A DNA stretch of 64,000 bases from Prevotella sp. (GCA_023665755.1 JAMPDF010000001.1:139537-203536); one strand, 5' to 3'; counted from the first letter of the stretch, positions 42,868 to 51,966 are shown. The notes: generated by a model not told the origin, from the letters alone. Program-made: numbers and translations.

Positions 42868-43609
42868 GAATAATTACCCTTCTATATTGATTGATATTTC
42901 CACTTTGATTTTCTTTAAACAGGGTATTCAATGAAATGTTATATTTTTCACTTAATTTTTCCAATTCAGTATCATTTTGATAATAACAAACCCGTACTTT
43001 GTCCTTTTTTTCTTTTATCCCACGTATTACTACCTCTTCCGTGGGATAGTTATCATCTTTATAATTTAGAGTTGATTTTAAAAGAGAGTCTAATCGCTCT
43101 GTTTCCTCTTCTTTCAATCTTTCAAATTCTACGGCCGATAAGGATTCTGTTTCTAGTGATATATTTTCATTTTCTATTTTATCTTCGGCCTTATCTTCAC
43201 CATCCTGTGGTTCTTCTTCCACTCTCATTTCATCTGACATTTCCATCAGGAACATATCCTCAGTATTTTCCGGTAAATTGACTGGTATCATTTGGTAGTT
43301 ATCATAAGTGACATCAATATCAAATGTAACATCTACACCTCGCCCTTCGATATTTACTGTATCTAAATTCACGCATGCGATATCCATAATTTCATAATCA
43401 CTATCATTGAATACAACAGTAAAAGGAATAATTTCCGAAAAAAATGCATCTGTAATTGCATCTTTTTTCAAATACTTCCCCCTTATTTCTAAATTTCCTT
43501 CTAAGATATCATTTGTTGTCTTATAATCTTTAATCTCTGCGCCAATATCTAATAATTCAAAAAAGTCCTTTAATTTAATAAAGGAACTATAATTCATTTT
43601 TAAATTCAT
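42839..43609 (-). CDS. spoVID: SpoVID-like spore coat morphogenetic protein
   Basis: A 256-residue protein. The N-terminal beta domain (about 25-115; NLEIRGKYLKKD, FSEIIPFTVVFNDSDYEIMD) resembles SpoVID/DUF3794 domains. A strongly acidic linker follows (about 120-185). The C-terminus (about 205-250; VCYYQNDTELEKLSEKYNIS, LFKEN) is a LysM domain. In Bacillus, SpoVID drives coat encasement of the forespore and its LysM domain binds lipid II. It is much shorter than the Bacillus protein, mainly in the linker. Supported by the neighbours engB and ysxE and by a sigma-E-like promoter. Start has GGAGG six bases upstream. Confidence 0.82.
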   Translation of the reverse strand: MNLKMNYSSFIKLKDFFELLDIGAEIKDYKTTNDILEGNLEIRGKYLKKDAITDAFFSEIIPFTVVFNDSDYEIMDIACVNLDTVNIEGRGVDVTFDIDVTYDNYQMIPVNLPENTEDMFLMEMSDEMRVEEEPQDGEDKAEDKIENENISLETESLSAVEFERLKEEETERLDSLLKSTLNYKDDNYPTEEVVIRGIKEKKDKVRVCYYQNDTELEKLSEKYNISLNTLFKENQSGNINQYRRVIIHESGRSHSK

Positions 43610-43634
43610 ACTTTTCCTCCATATTTTGTACTAT

Positions 43635-43663
43635 ATTATATGGAAGTTTTTTCTTTTTTATGC
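43635..43663 (-). promoter_or_regulatory. Sigma-E-like promoter for spoVID-ysxE
   Basis: Minus-strand CATATAAT (43635-43642) fits CATAnAnT. GCATAAA (43657-43663) matches KMATATT at five of seven, with a 14-base spacer. It closely parallels the gerM promoter. Confidence 0.6.
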
Positions 43664-43748
43664 AAAAGGAACTCAATTCATATGTTATTTATATTCACAA
43701 ATATAAGGATTTATCAAACCCTACAAGTAGAAATTGCCAAATACCTTT

Positions 43749-44342
43749 TTACTTTTTATCATAAGCAAATGATTCCATTCGTTCATGAACTTCATCAATG
43801 CCTTGCTTGGTTTCTGATGAAACAAATATAATTTCATTGACATTATCTATTTGTAGTGTTTTCATAATCTGTTTTTTACTTTTTTGAAGATCATTCTTAC
43901 TAATCTTGTCAACCTTTGTAGCAATTACAATCACATTCAACTGAAAATGTTTCAAATAGTCATACATCAAAATATCATCCTTAGTGGGATCATGGCGTGC
44001 ATCTACAATCAAAAAGCAGATGGCTAAATGACTTGATTTTTTTAAATAATCCTCTATCATATCTCCATAAGAAAGCCGATCATGAACAAGTCTTTGAGCA
44101 TATCCGTATCCAGGTACATCCACTAGTAAATATTGATCATTGAGATTGTAAAAATTTAGTGTTATCGTTTTACCTGGTTTACTAGACGTATATGCAAGAT
44201 TTTTTCGGTTTGTTAATGCATTAATGAAACTACTTTTTCCCACATTAGAACGCCCTATAAACACAAATTCGGGATATCCTAAATGAGGAATATGTGATGC
44301 ATTAGTTCCACTAGTAATATATTCAGCCTTTTTTATAATCAT
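43749..44342 (-). CDS. engB: Ribosome biogenesis GTPase EngB (YsxC)
   Basis: A 197-residue GTPase needed for 50S subunit assembly. G1 GRSNVGKSSFINAL, G2 region SSKPGKTITLNFY, G3 VDVPGYGYA, G4 ATKVDK. It has family length. In Bacillus engB precedes the hem genes and then spoVID-ysxE; here spoVID follows after 139 bases. The ribosome site (AGAGG) is very close to the ATG. Confidence 0.96.
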   Translation of the reverse strand: MIIKKAEYITSGTNASHIPHLGYPEFVFIGRSNVGKSSFINALTNRKNLAYTSSKPGKTITLNFYNLNDQYLLVDVPGYGYAQRLVHDRLSYGDMIEDYLKKSSHLAICFLIVDARHDPTKDDILMYDYLKHFQLNVIVIATKVDKISKNDLQKSKKQIMKTLQIDNVNEIIFVSSETKQGIDEVHERMESFAYDKK

Positions 44343-44356
44343 CCTCTTTTTTTTAG

Positions 44357-44372
44357 AACAATAACTATTGTT
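44357..44372. promoter_or_regulatory. Inverted repeat upstream of engB
   Basis: AACAATA-AC-TATTGTT, a 7-bp inverted repeat about 15 bases before engB. It could be an operator or chance in AT-rich DNA. Confidence 0.25.
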
Positions 44373-44404
44373 ATTATCCCTTTCCTTCCTTAATTATTTT
44401 TCTT

Positions 44405-44439
44405 ATCGTAATAAAAAGCAAGTATTTCACTTGCTTTTT
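44405..44439 (-). terminator. rnpB terminator
   Basis: Eleven-bp stem (44413-44423 with 44429-44439), 5-base loop, T-rich tail on the minus strand. Confidence 0.85.
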
Positions 44440-44445
44440 ATGATG

Positions 44446-44815
44446 TTCATACACTTATAAGCCATATTCTGTATACTAATTGTTTAGTATGGTAATCATT
44501 TATCTTAAGGAATATTTCCTTATAAAAACCATAGATTCATTTCTCTTGGTTCTCATGCCCCTACCAAAATTTGGGTTGCTAGCTTGTGGGGTTTACCCGT
44601 TCCACTTCCTTGTTTCCAAGAAATATCGTCTCTGTGGCACTTTCAGAACTACACCATAAAATAGATTCTATTTTTTAGGTTTCATTCGCCGTAATAGTCA
44701 TCACCTATCCCCTGGTTTATTTGTTCACCAGGCACAAACACTACAGACCTCTCAGTCTGTGCTAGTATGGACTTTCCTAACGCTATCATAAGCGCTCGAT
44801 TACCCAGTGTACTTT
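44446..44815 (-). ncRNA. rnpB: RNase P RNA, B type
   Basis: Catalytic RNA that matures tRNA 5' ends. On the minus strand the conserved blocks are in order: GGGTAATCG, AGGAAAGTCCAT, GTAGTGTTTGTGCC, AAAGTGCCACAGAGACGATA, GTGGAACGGGTAAACCCC, AACCCAAATTTTGGTAGGGG and ACAGAATATGGCTTATAAG. This order is that of Bacillus (B-type) RNase P RNA. The closing helix P1 can form between 44806-44812 and 44449-44455. The 5' end follows the degV stop by only a few bases; no strong own promoter was seen. Ends are accurate to a few bases. Confidence 0.95.
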
Positions 44816-44820
44816 CGACT

Positions 44821-45693
44821 TTATAATTTTTCTTTTAAACCATCTAGAATAAGATACGCAATAGCAATTACACCAGCACCAATATGTGCTCCTACTGTAG
44901 GTGTAACAGTTGTCAATTCATAACGAATACCATTTGAATAGGTATCTTTAATCTCGTTTAAAAGCGTTTTAGCATCTTCTTCACAATCAGAATGGAGTAC
45001 AATGTAAATCACTTCTTTAGCTGACTCAGTGTCTTGGCTGACTAATTCCTTCATTCGATCAACTGCTTTTGTACGAGTACGTACTTTTTCATGCACATCA
45101 ATTGTTCCAGATTTTCCCAATTTTAAAATCGGTTTAATCTTGGCAAGACCACCTATAAATCCAGATACAGCATTTAAACGTCCATTTTTAACCAAATATT
45201 TTAAATCATCTACTACTAAATAAGCTTGTGTCTGATCAGCTAGTTTCTGACATTCTGAAAGAATTTCTTCTAAAGAATAGCCTTTCTCTGCTAAAATTTG
45301 CGCATAATGTGCACAATATCCTTCCATAATACATGCGCTATGGCAATTAAATACATGTAAATGAATATCATCTACCATACCATCAAAGGAATGAGTTAGA
45401 TTTTCACCATACGCTGATAATCCAAATGAAATAGGAAAATGAATAACATCAGTGCATCCTTCCGCTTTCCATTCTTCTACACGTGCCGCAATTTCACCTA
45501 GTGTTGGCGCACTTGTCGAAGGAACAATATCAGATGCTCTTAAGCGCTTATAGAATTCATCAGCCTTGATGTCGATACCATCAACTAATTCTTCCTCACC
45601 AAAATGAATCGTTGTCCTTGTTATTTTTACATTGTGTTCGAAAGGAGCATACTCTAATCCCGAACTACAATCAGAAGTAATGCCTATTTTCAT
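44821..45693 (-). CDS. DegV family fatty-acid-binding protein
   Basis: A 290-residue DegV/FakB-type protein. Such proteins carry a fatty acid for phosphorylation by FakA, feeding phospholipid synthesis; fakA is not in this window. Evidence: IGITSDCSSGL start, DELY-type segment (DIKADEFYKRL), SAPTLGEI with the lipid-contact Ser/Thr, GLSAYGEN and the LVKNGRL motif. The start at 45693 is preferred because GGAGGAG lies nine bases upstream inside pnp and the pnp stop is adjacent. Confidence 0.92.
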   Translation of the reverse strand: MKIGITSDCSSGLEYAPFEHNVKITRTTIHFGEEELVDGIDIKADEFYKRLRASDIVPSTSAPTLGEIAARVEEWKAEGCTDVIHFPISFGLSAYGENLTHSFDGMVDDIHLHVFNCHSACIMEGYCAHYAQILAEKGYSLEEILSECQKLADQTQAYLVVDDLKYLVKNGRLNAVSGFIGGLAKIKPILKLGKSGTIDVHEKVRTRTKAVDRMKELVSQDTESAKEVIYIVLHSDCEEDAKTLLNEIKDTYSNGIRYELTTVTPTVGAHIGAGVIAIAYLILDGLKEKL

Positions 45694-45694
45694 T

Positions 45695-47881
45695 TTATTG
45701 TTCTCCTCCATTTTCGGGTTGACTTACCTCAGTTTCTTCTTTTGGTGTCTTAGGTTCATTTTGTTTTAAGACGGCCTTTCGTGATAAAACTAATTTTCCT
45801 TTATCGTCAATTTTTAATAATTTTATAACTATCTCATCACCAACATGAACGATATCTTCTACTTTACCAACTCGTTTCAAATCTAATTCAGAAATATGAA
45901 CCAATCCCTCACACCCAGGCCACAATTCAACAAAAGCACCAAAATCAACAATTTTGACAACTTTAACTGGATAGATTTCACCAACAACTGGTTCTCTTGT
46001 AATATCTTCAATAATTTGAATGGCTTTGTTAATCCATTCAGTTTCTGCATGCATAACAAATACACGTCCATCTTGTTCAATATCAATCTTAACATCATTG
46101 CATTTTTCAATGATTTCTTGAATGACTTTTCCACCTGAACCAATGACATCTCTAATTTTATCTGGATGGATACGAATCATTTTTACCTTTGGTGCATATG
46201 GGCTAAGTTCAGGACGAACCTCATCAATAGTTGTCATCATATGGTCTAGAATTTGCATTCTACCTAACTTCGCTTGTGCAAGTGCTTCCTTTAAAATTTC
46301 TGGTGTAATTCCTTTAATCTTGATATCCATTTGCAAAGCCGTAATTCCCGTTTTTGTACCAGCAACTTTGAAATCCATATCGCCATAATGGTCTTCTAAG
46401 CCTTGAATATCTGTTAAAATTGTATATTTGCTACAAGCATCATCTTGACTGATCAATCCCATCGCAATACCAGCTACCGGTGCTTTAATTGGTACACCTG
46501 CAGCCATTAATGCCATTGTACCAGCACAAATAGAAGCTTGTGATGAAGAACCATTTGATTCTAAAATTTCACTAACTACTCGAATGGTATAAGGAAATTC
46601 ATCCTCAGATGGTATGACTTGGAGCAATGCTCTTTCGCCTAATGCGCCATGCCCTACTTCTCTTCTACCTGGACTACCATATCTTCCAGTAGAACCTACC
46701 GCAAATTGAGGGAAATTATAGTGTAGCATAAATCTTTTTCCCTCTTCAACCCCTAGCCCATCTATGATTTGGAATTCAGTCAAAGATCCTAGTGTAACAA
46801 CAGATAAGCTTTGCGTTTGACCTCTTGTAAATAAAGCAGAGCCATGTGTACGTTCAAAAATATCTACTCGAGAAGATAAAGGACGAATTTCATTCACTGC
46901 TCTTCCATCAGGACGTATTTTATCATTCGTAATGAGTCTTCTGACTTCCTCTGCTAAGATATGCTCTAAAACCATATCTACATATTTTTTATTTTGTTCC
47001 ACATCTTGCACAGAAAAATTGGAATCTGCTTCAAATAAAGTATTAAAATGAACTCTAGTCTTTTCATTTACAGCTTCAATTGCAGCCTCACGTGCCAACT
47101 TTTCATGTGTTGAAATGGCTGGTATTAATTCTGGCTCAGCAAATTCACGAACTTCTTTTTCCAATTGCTCAGGAATTTTAAATAAATCAGGTACCATTTT
47201 TTCTTTTCCACAAGTCGCTTGAATTTCTTCTTGGAAAGCACATAGGCGTTTGATTTCTTCATGTGCAAATAATAACGCCTCTAACATATCTTCTTCACTG
47301 ACTTGTTTTGCACCAGCTTCAACCATATTAATGGCCTTTTTTGTTCCTGCAACAGTTAAATTGATGTCAGATTGTTCTAATTCTTCTACTGTTGGATTTA
47401 AAACAAGTTCACCATTGACACGTCCTACTACTACACCTGCGATAGGTCCTTCAAATGGGATGTCAGAAATACATAAAGCCACACTTGATCCAAGCATAGC
47501 AGCCATTGCGGATGAGCAATCTGGATTAGCACTCATAACCATATTGATTACTTGAACCTCATTGCGATATCCTTCAGCAAATAGTGGACGAATAGGACGA
47601 TCAATAAGCCTAGAAACAAGTGTTTCATGTTCTGTTGGACGCCCTTCTCTTTTCAAAAATCCACCAGGAATTTTTCCTGCAGCATATAATTTTTCTTGAT
47701 ATAAAACAGTAAGTGGGAAAAAGTCAGTAGCCATAGCTTGATTACTGCCTACAGCGGCGCTAAGTACTGCCGTATCATTGTATCGAACCAAACAAGCACC
47801 ATTGGCTTGCTTTGCAAGTTCGCCAATTTCTACTATCCATTTACGATTTCTTTGAGTATACTCAAATACATGTTTTTCCAT
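45695..47881 (-). CDS. pnp: Polyribonucleotide nucleotidyltransferase (PNPase)
   Basis: Phosphorolytic 3'-5' exoribonuclease (728 residues). It has two RNase PH domains (EGRPTEHETLVSRLIDRPIR; FTRGQTQSLSVVTLGS and RREVGHGALGERAL), then KH (IRDVIGSGGKVIQEI) and S1 (VVKIVDFGAFVELWPGCEGL) domains and a short acidic tail. It follows rpsO, the standard pairing. The ribosome site is weak (GTAAG), as is common for autoregulated pnp. Confidence 0.97.
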   Translation of the reverse strand: MEKHVFEYTQRNRKWIVEIGELAKQANGACLVRYNDTAVLSAAVGSNQAMATDFFPLTVLYQEKLYAAGKIPGGFLKREGRPTEHETLVSRLIDRPIRPLFAEGYRNEVQVINMVMSANPDCSSAMAAMLGSSVALCISDIPFEGPIAGVVVGRVNGELVLNPTVEELEQSDINLTVAGTKKAINMVEAGAKQVSEEDMLEALLFAHEEIKRLCAFQEEIQATCGKEKMVPDLFKIPEQLEKEVREFAEPELIPAISTHEKLAREAAIEAVNEKTRVHFNTLFEADSNFSVQDVEQNKKYVDMVLEHILAEEVRRLITNDKIRPDGRAVNEIRPLSSRVDIFERTHGSALFTRGQTQSLSVVTLGSLTEFQIIDGLGVEEGKRFMLHYNFPQFAVGSTGRYGSPGRREVGHGALGERALLQVIPSEDEFPYTIRVVSEILESNGSSSQASICAGTMALMAAGVPIKAPVAGIAMGLISQDDACSKYTILTDIQGLEDHYGDMDFKVAGTKTGITALQMDIKIKGITPEILKEALAQAKLGRMQILDHMMTTIDEVRPELSPYAPKVKMIRIHPDKIRDVIGSGGKVIQEIIEKCNDVKIDIEQDGRVFVMHAETEWINKAIQIIEDITREPVVGEIYPVKVVKIVDFGAFVELWPGCEGLVHISELDLKRVGKVEDIVHVGDEIVIKLLKIDDKGKLVLSRKAVLKQNEPKTPKEETEVSQPENGGEQ

Positions 47882-47974
47882 TTTTTCTTACATTCGTTTG
47901 CCGTATTGCAAACTTTCCTTTCCTTTGATTTCGTACATTATATATTACCTTAATCCATATTAAGATGAATATCT

Positions 47975-48010
47975 AAAAATAATAGTAGTAAAGGGCACAA
48001 TTGTGCCCTT
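47975..48010 (-). terminator. Terminator between rpsO and pnp
   Basis: A 20-bp perfect palindrome (47991-48010) followed on the minus strand by a T-rich stretch ending TTTTT. It would separate rpsO from pnp transcription, at least in part. Confidence 0.75.
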
Positions 48011-48014
48011 AGCT

Positions 48015-48287
48015 CTACTTTCTTAAACCTAATTTGGCAATCAATTCACGATAACGTTGTACGTCTTTTGCTTTTAGATAGGCTAAAAGATTACGACGAC
48101 GACCAACTTTTTTTAACAAACCACGACGGTTATGGAAATCATGAGTATGCACCTTTAAGTGTTCATTTAACTTATTGATTTCAGCTGTTAAAATCGCAAT
48201 TTGAACCTCAGGTGAACCAGTATCACCTTCAGAACGAGCAAATTGGGCAATAATTGTTGCTTTTTCATCTTTTGAAACGCAAGCCAT
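48015..48287 (-). CDS. rpsO: 30S ribosomal protein uS15
   Basis: A 90-residue ribosomal protein that nucleates the 30S platform by binding 16S rRNA. Typical elements: GDTGSPEVQIAILTAEINKL, HDFHNRRGLLKKVGRRRNLL and RYRELIAKLGLRK. AAGGAGG precedes the ATG. It has its own promoter and a structured leader. Confidence 0.97.
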   Translation of the reverse strand: MACVSKDEKATIIAQFARSEGDTGSPEVQIAILTAEINKLNEHLKVHTHDFHNRRGLLKKVGRRRNLLAYLKAKDVQRYRELIAKLGLRK

Positions 48288-48299
48288 TCTTTTTTTCCT

Positions 48300-48405
48300 C
48301 CTTTTTTATTCTATGCATCCTCTTTGGATTTCTCCAAAATAAATGCATTATCATACGCCTAAACCTAAGAAATCGTCGGAAGAATCGAATATCTTTGTAT
48401 AGGAC
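48300..48405 (-). ncRNA. Structured 5' leader of rpsO
   Basis: The roughly 115-base leader can fold with an outer helix ATGCAT/ATGCAT (48343-48348 with 48313-48318) enclosing an inner helix TTTGGA/TCCAAA (48333-48338 with 48323-48328). rpsO leaders in many bacteria bind S15 for feedback control; the same role here is inferred. Confidence 0.45.
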
Positions 48406-48410
48406 ATTTT

Positions 48411-48439
48411 ATTATACCACATTTTTACACTTTTAGCAA
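48411..48439 (-). promoter_or_regulatory. Sigma-A promoter for rpsO
   Basis: Minus-strand TTGCTA (48434-48439), 17-base spacer, TATAAT (48411-48416) with TGG extension. Confidence 0.8.
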
Positions 48440-48467
48440 GTAGAATTTACTTTTTTTATCTCTTTTC

Positions 48468-49388
48468 TTACCCAAAACGGCGAGCAAAAGCAATATCTTG
48501 CTCTAATTGTTTGACAAATGCCTCTTTTGAGGGAAATTTTATCTCCGATCTGATAAAGTAAACCAATTCTACTCTGATATGTTTACCATATATGTCACCA
48601 TCAAAATCAAGAATGTGAGTCTCAAATACCATAGACTCACGCTCATTGAAAGAAGGATTCCTTCCAAAATTAGCTACACCCAAATATTTCTTGTTTTCAA
48701 GATAAACATAAACAACATAGACTCCTGATAATAGTTTGGCAAAATCCTGCTCTACTTTCAAATTAGCAGTTGGAAAATGAAGGGTTCTTCCCACTTGATT
48801 GCCATGAATCACTTTACCCTCTATGGCATAATACCTACCTAGCAAACTTTTCACCGTCTCCATATCCCCTTTTTGCAATAATTTTTTGATCAAAGTCGTA
48901 CCAATTTTTTGATTTTGATAAGCCTGTTCATCCATAATGAGGACATTGATTAGATTATTAGAGTATAAAGAAATATCGTTTGGACATCCTTCACCCTTGC
49001 ATCCAAATCGAAAATCATACCCAATAATTACTTCATTTACATGATTAGCTAAAAGAATTTTTTCTACAAAATCTTTTGGTGACATCCTAGCCACAGTGAG
49101 ATTAAAATCAATCACAACCATATAATCCAATCCCAATTGCCTTAACAATTCTACTTTTTCATGAAAGGGTGTAACATAGGTGAATGAAACATCTTTTTTT
49201 AAAATGAAATCTGGATGTGGATCAAATGTAAAAATTGCACTTTTCCAGCCTTTTTGCTTACTTTCTGATATAGTCCGCTCAATCAACATACGATGTGCTG
49301 TGTGAATACCATCAAATTGACCAATTGTCGCAACAATTTCATCTTGAATTTTGGAAAAATCATTCCATTTGATTCGAATTAATTCCAT
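48468..49388 (-). CDS. ribF: Riboflavin kinase/FAD synthetase RibF
   Basis: Bifunctional enzyme (306 residues) that makes FMN and FAD from riboflavin. The N-terminal nucleotidyltransferase domain has IGQFDGIHTAHRMLI and FTFDPHPD; the C-terminal kinase domain has GRTLHFPTANLKV and GVANFGRNPSF. It overlaps truB by 10 bases in the conserved truB-ribF-rpsO-pnp order. Confidence 0.95.
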   Translation of the reverse strand: MELIRIKWNDFSKIQDEIVATIGQFDGIHTAHRMLIERTISESKQKGWKSAIFTFDPHPDFILKKDVSFTYVTPFHEKVELLRQLGLDYMVVIDFNLTVARMSPKDFVEKILLANHVNEVIIGYDFRFGCKGEGCPNDISLYSNNLINVLIMDEQAYQNQKIGTTLIKKLLQKGDMETVKSLLGRYYAIEGKVIHGNQVGRTLHFPTANLKVEQDFAKLLSGVYVVYVYLENKKYLGVANFGRNPSFNERESMVFETHILDFDGDIYGKHIRVELVYFIRSEIKFPSKEAFVKQLEQDIAFARRFG

Positions 49389-50263
49389 ACTCGAACCGCC
49401 TTATAACAATTTTCATCCAATTGGTAGATGGCTATGAGCCGATTTTCTTGACATATGGCCATCATTTCAGGAAAATTACTACACATTTTTTGCACGTAAC
49501 CTTTTGATATTTTCATGCCATGCCTAGCCTTTTGAATAGCTTCTTCTTCCATTATTTTGGGAAAATTCTCAATTGCATCTACCATATTATACAAACAATA
49601 TTTTCCAGCCTTTATCTGCTCTAGACTAGAAGCGTCTTCTATTGTATAACTGCCACTTCTCAACCGAACTAAATCACTCATCACGCCAATTGTGCCCAAA
49701 TATTTTGCTAAATCATAACAAAAGCTTCGAATATAAGTTCCTTTGGATACGGTTAACCTTACTTGGAAAGAGCAACATCCATTATCATACACTAGCGGAG
49801 TTACTCTTTTTGCCTCCCATATTTGAATTTTTCTAGGTTCAACTGAAACACTTTTGCCTTCACGTGCATACTCATATAATTTTTTCCCCCCTACTTTAAT
49901 AGCAGAATAGATGGGCGGTATTTGCTCTATTTCTCCAATAAATTGTTTGATTGCATAATCCACCATTGCTTCGGTAATATCTGATGGAAAAACAGGAGAA
50001 ATGGCAGTAACTTCTCCTTCTAAATCATAAGTCGTAGTTGCCTTTCCCAAACAAATAGTGGTCAAATACGTCTTATCCACATTGTCAATGAATTGCGCCA
50101 ATTTTGTAGCAGCATTGAGTGTCACAACCAATACACCTGTTGCAAGAGGATCAAGCGTTCCTAAATGTCCTACTTTTTTAGTTCCAAAAATCTTTCGAAT
50201 TTGTGCTACTACATCATGACTTGTCATATTTTTTTCTTTATTTACTACAATTATACCATCCAT
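49379..50263 (-). CDS. truB: tRNA pseudouridine55 synthase TruB
   Basis: Makes pseudouridine 55 in the T-loop of tRNAs (294 residues). Motifs: GIIVVNKEKNMTSHDVV, GHLGTLDPLATGVL with the catalytic Asp, PPIYSAIKVGGKKLYEYAR, and SKGTYIRSFCYDL. The start at 50263 is chosen because AGAGGTG lies eight bases upstream; the extra ten residues of the longer frame overlap the promoter. Confidence 0.96.
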   Translation of the reverse strand: MDGIIVVNKEKNMTSHDVVAQIRKIFGTKKVGHLGTLDPLATGVLVVTLNAATKLAQFIDNVDKTYLTTICLGKATTTYDLEGEVTAISPVFPSDITEAMVDYAIKQFIGEIEQIPPIYSAIKVGGKKLYEYAREGKSVSVEPRKIQIWEAKRVTPLVYDNGCCSFQVRLTVSKGTYIRSFCYDLAKYLGTIGVMSDLVRLRSGSYTIEDASSLEQIKAGKYCLYNMVDAIENFPKIMEEEAIQKARHGMKISKGYVQKMCSNFPEMMAICQENRLIAIYQLDENCYKAVRVWN

Positions 50264-50281
50264 ATCGGCACCTCTTGATTT

Positions 50282-50290
50282 ATTATACCA
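50282..50290 (-). promoter_or_regulatory. Extended -10 promoter for truB-ribF
   Basis: Minus-strand TATAAT (50282-50287) preceded by TGG; weak -35. Confidence 0.55.
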
Positions 50291-50310
50291 CATTGAAGTC
50301 TTTTTTTCAT

Positions 50311-50340
50311 AAAAGAAGCCTCAAGGATGTTCCTTGGGGC
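50311..50340 (-). terminator. Terminator of the ABC-2 transporter operon
   Basis: GCCCCAAGG pairs with CCTTGAGGC (50332-50340 with 50318-50326; one mismatch), followed by TTCTTTT on the minus strand. Confidence 0.8.
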
Positions 50341-50347
50341 CATATTT

Positions 50348-51199
50348 TTATTCTAATTCTAGTTTAGATACTACTAATTTTCTAGATAAGAAATACATTC
50401 CAACAATATATCCAATTTGCAACAAAACGTGTACAAAATTAAAATAGACTACCCCCATTGAATAACTATTATTAAATGGGATAGTAATACCAATATAAGG
50501 CATTGTCCATCCAAATCCTGCAGTAATTGCACAATGACTATTCTCTGTAATAGCTAGACCCACTGTAGGAATGGCAATTACAGAAATAATTAAACTAGAA
50601 ATTGATAAGATAGAACCATAAATCAATAGAGTAAGCAATACTCTACCTTTTCTAACCTTACCACTATTCAAAAAGGACAAGGTGAAAAATAAAGTAATCA
50701 TCAATGAAACAACATAAATGATAACCTTAAGAATAGAAGTAATGAACACAGCTGGATAATCAAAGCACAATTGTACCATCTGAATAATTGAATCAAACAT
50801 CTCCCTAAATAATTGACCTCTTGTCGCAGCAAAGAATAGAATTAAAAACGAGATTATATAGGCAACTACAGTTAAAAGGAACCATATAAAATTTACAATT
50901 AATTTGGAGATAATCAAACTATCAATTGAAATAGGAGTTGTAAAAGTTAAGTAGCCTTCTTTTGTAAAAAACTTTTTATTAAATGACTGAATTACACAAA
51001 TAATCCACATAATTCCTATGGCAAAAAATCCAAAATAATAGAATACAAATAGTGTTGTCATAATCATAATCGAAAATGTATTTCTAACATCAATCAGTAA
51101 AACAACTCCCATAAGGATAGACAAGACAATCAGGCCAACAAACATAGCTAAAAACTCTTTGTATGTACTTTTAAAATCATGTTTTAATATTCTAAGCAT
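50348..51199 (-). CDS. ABC-2 type transporter permease
   Basis: A 283-residue membrane protein with about six hydrophobic segments and no soluble domain. It has the general look of ABC-2 type permeases (YLTFTTPISIDSLIISKLIV between helices is typical). It overlaps its ATPase gene by 8 bases, so the two form one transporter. The substrate is unknown; the simple ATPase-permease pairing resembles drug, peptide or stress-response exporters of Bacilli. Confidence 0.85.
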   Translation of the reverse strand: MLRILKHDFKSTYKEFLAMFVGLIVLSILMGVVLLIDVRNTFSIMIMTTLFVFYYFGFFAIGIMWIICVIQSFNKKFFTKEGYLTFTTPISIDSLIISKLIVNFIWFLLTVVAYIISFLILFFAATRGQLFREMFDSIIQMVQLCFDYPAVFITSILKVIIYVVSLMITLFFTLSFLNSGKVRKGRVLLTLLIYGSILSISSLIISVIAIPTVGLAITENSHCAITAGFGWTMPYIGITIPFNNSYSMGVVYFNFVHVLLQIGYIVGMYFLSRKLVVSKLELE

Positions 51200-51911
51200 A
51201 TCGATACATCTCCCTAAACAATTCGTCTAATGTTTTACCGGTCTTGGCCTTGATATTGTTAACAGAATCAAAGATAGCTACTTTTCCTTTGTTAATGAAA
51301 AAAGCATAATCCATGATTTTTTCAGCTTCTAGTATCAAATGTGTAGAAATAAGAATGGAGCCATTTTTGTTATAATTATCAAGAATTAATTTAAAAATCA
51401 AATCACGGGCAGCAGGATCAACTCCAGCAATTGGTTCATCAAAAATATACAATTCAGCATTTCTAGATAATACCAATATCAAATGTACTTTTTCTTTATT
51501 GCCTTTTGACAAAGATTTTATTTTTTTATCTAGTGAAATATCCAATTTGCTAAACAAATTCTTCGCCTTTTGAGCATCAAAATCATCATAAAAATCAATA
51601 AAATATTCTATAGCATCGCGAACTGTCCAAGATTCTGATAAATAATTACAATCGGGTAGATAAGAAATAATTTTTTTGGTTTCAATACCAGGTTTTTTTC
51701 CATCTACTAAAACAGTTCCATCATACACCATCAATAAATTCGCAAGTACTTTAATTAGCGTTGTCTTACCACTTCCATTAGGCCCAAGTAGGCCAATAAT
51801 TTTTCCTCTAGGAATTTGAATAGATAGATTATCCAAAGCGACTACTTTTCCATATCTTTTGGTTAAATTAGAAATTTCAATAATAGGTCTTTGATCTAAC
51901 ATTTGATTCAT
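51192..51911 (-). CDS. ABC transporter ATP-binding protein
   Basis: A 239-residue ATPase of the ABC-2 export type (CcmA/YtrB-like). Walker A GLLGPNGSGKTTLIKVL, signature LSKGNKEKVHLILVL (SKGNK variant common in this subfamily), Walker B ELYIFDEPIAGVDP and switch His STHLI. AAGGAGGG precedes the ATG at 51911. Confidence 0.93.
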   Translation of the reverse strand: MNQMLDQRPIIEISNLTKRYGKVVALDNLSIQIPRGKIIGLLGPNGSGKTTLIKVLANLLMVYDGTVLVDGKKPGIETKKIISYLPDCNYLSESWTVRDAIEYFIDFYDDFDAQKAKNLFSKLDISLDKKIKSLSKGNKEKVHLILVLSRNAELYIFDEPIAGVDPAARDLIFKLILDNYNKNGSILISTHLILEAEKIMDYAFFINKGKVAIFDSVNNIKAKTGKTLDELFREMYRYA

Positions 51912-51937
51912 ATCATTCCCTCCTTCTTTTTCTTTTC

Positions 51938-51966
51938 ATTATACACCATTTTTTACCATTCGTCAA
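51938..51966 (-). promoter_or_regulatory. Sigma-A promoter for the ABC-2 transporter
   Basis: Minus-strand TTGACG (51961-51966), 17-base spacer, TATAAT (51938-51943). Confidence 0.88.

Noticed and set aside
44440..44820. tmRNA or SRP RNA in the gap next to degV
   Set aside because: The conserved blocks and their order are those of B-type RNase P RNA.
45896..46388. Plus-strand open frames inside pnp
   Set aside because: No ribosome sites or family similarity; they are shadows of the conserved pnp gene on the other strand. The same applies to small frames opposite rpoD, dnaG, the lipoproteins and the ABC exporters.
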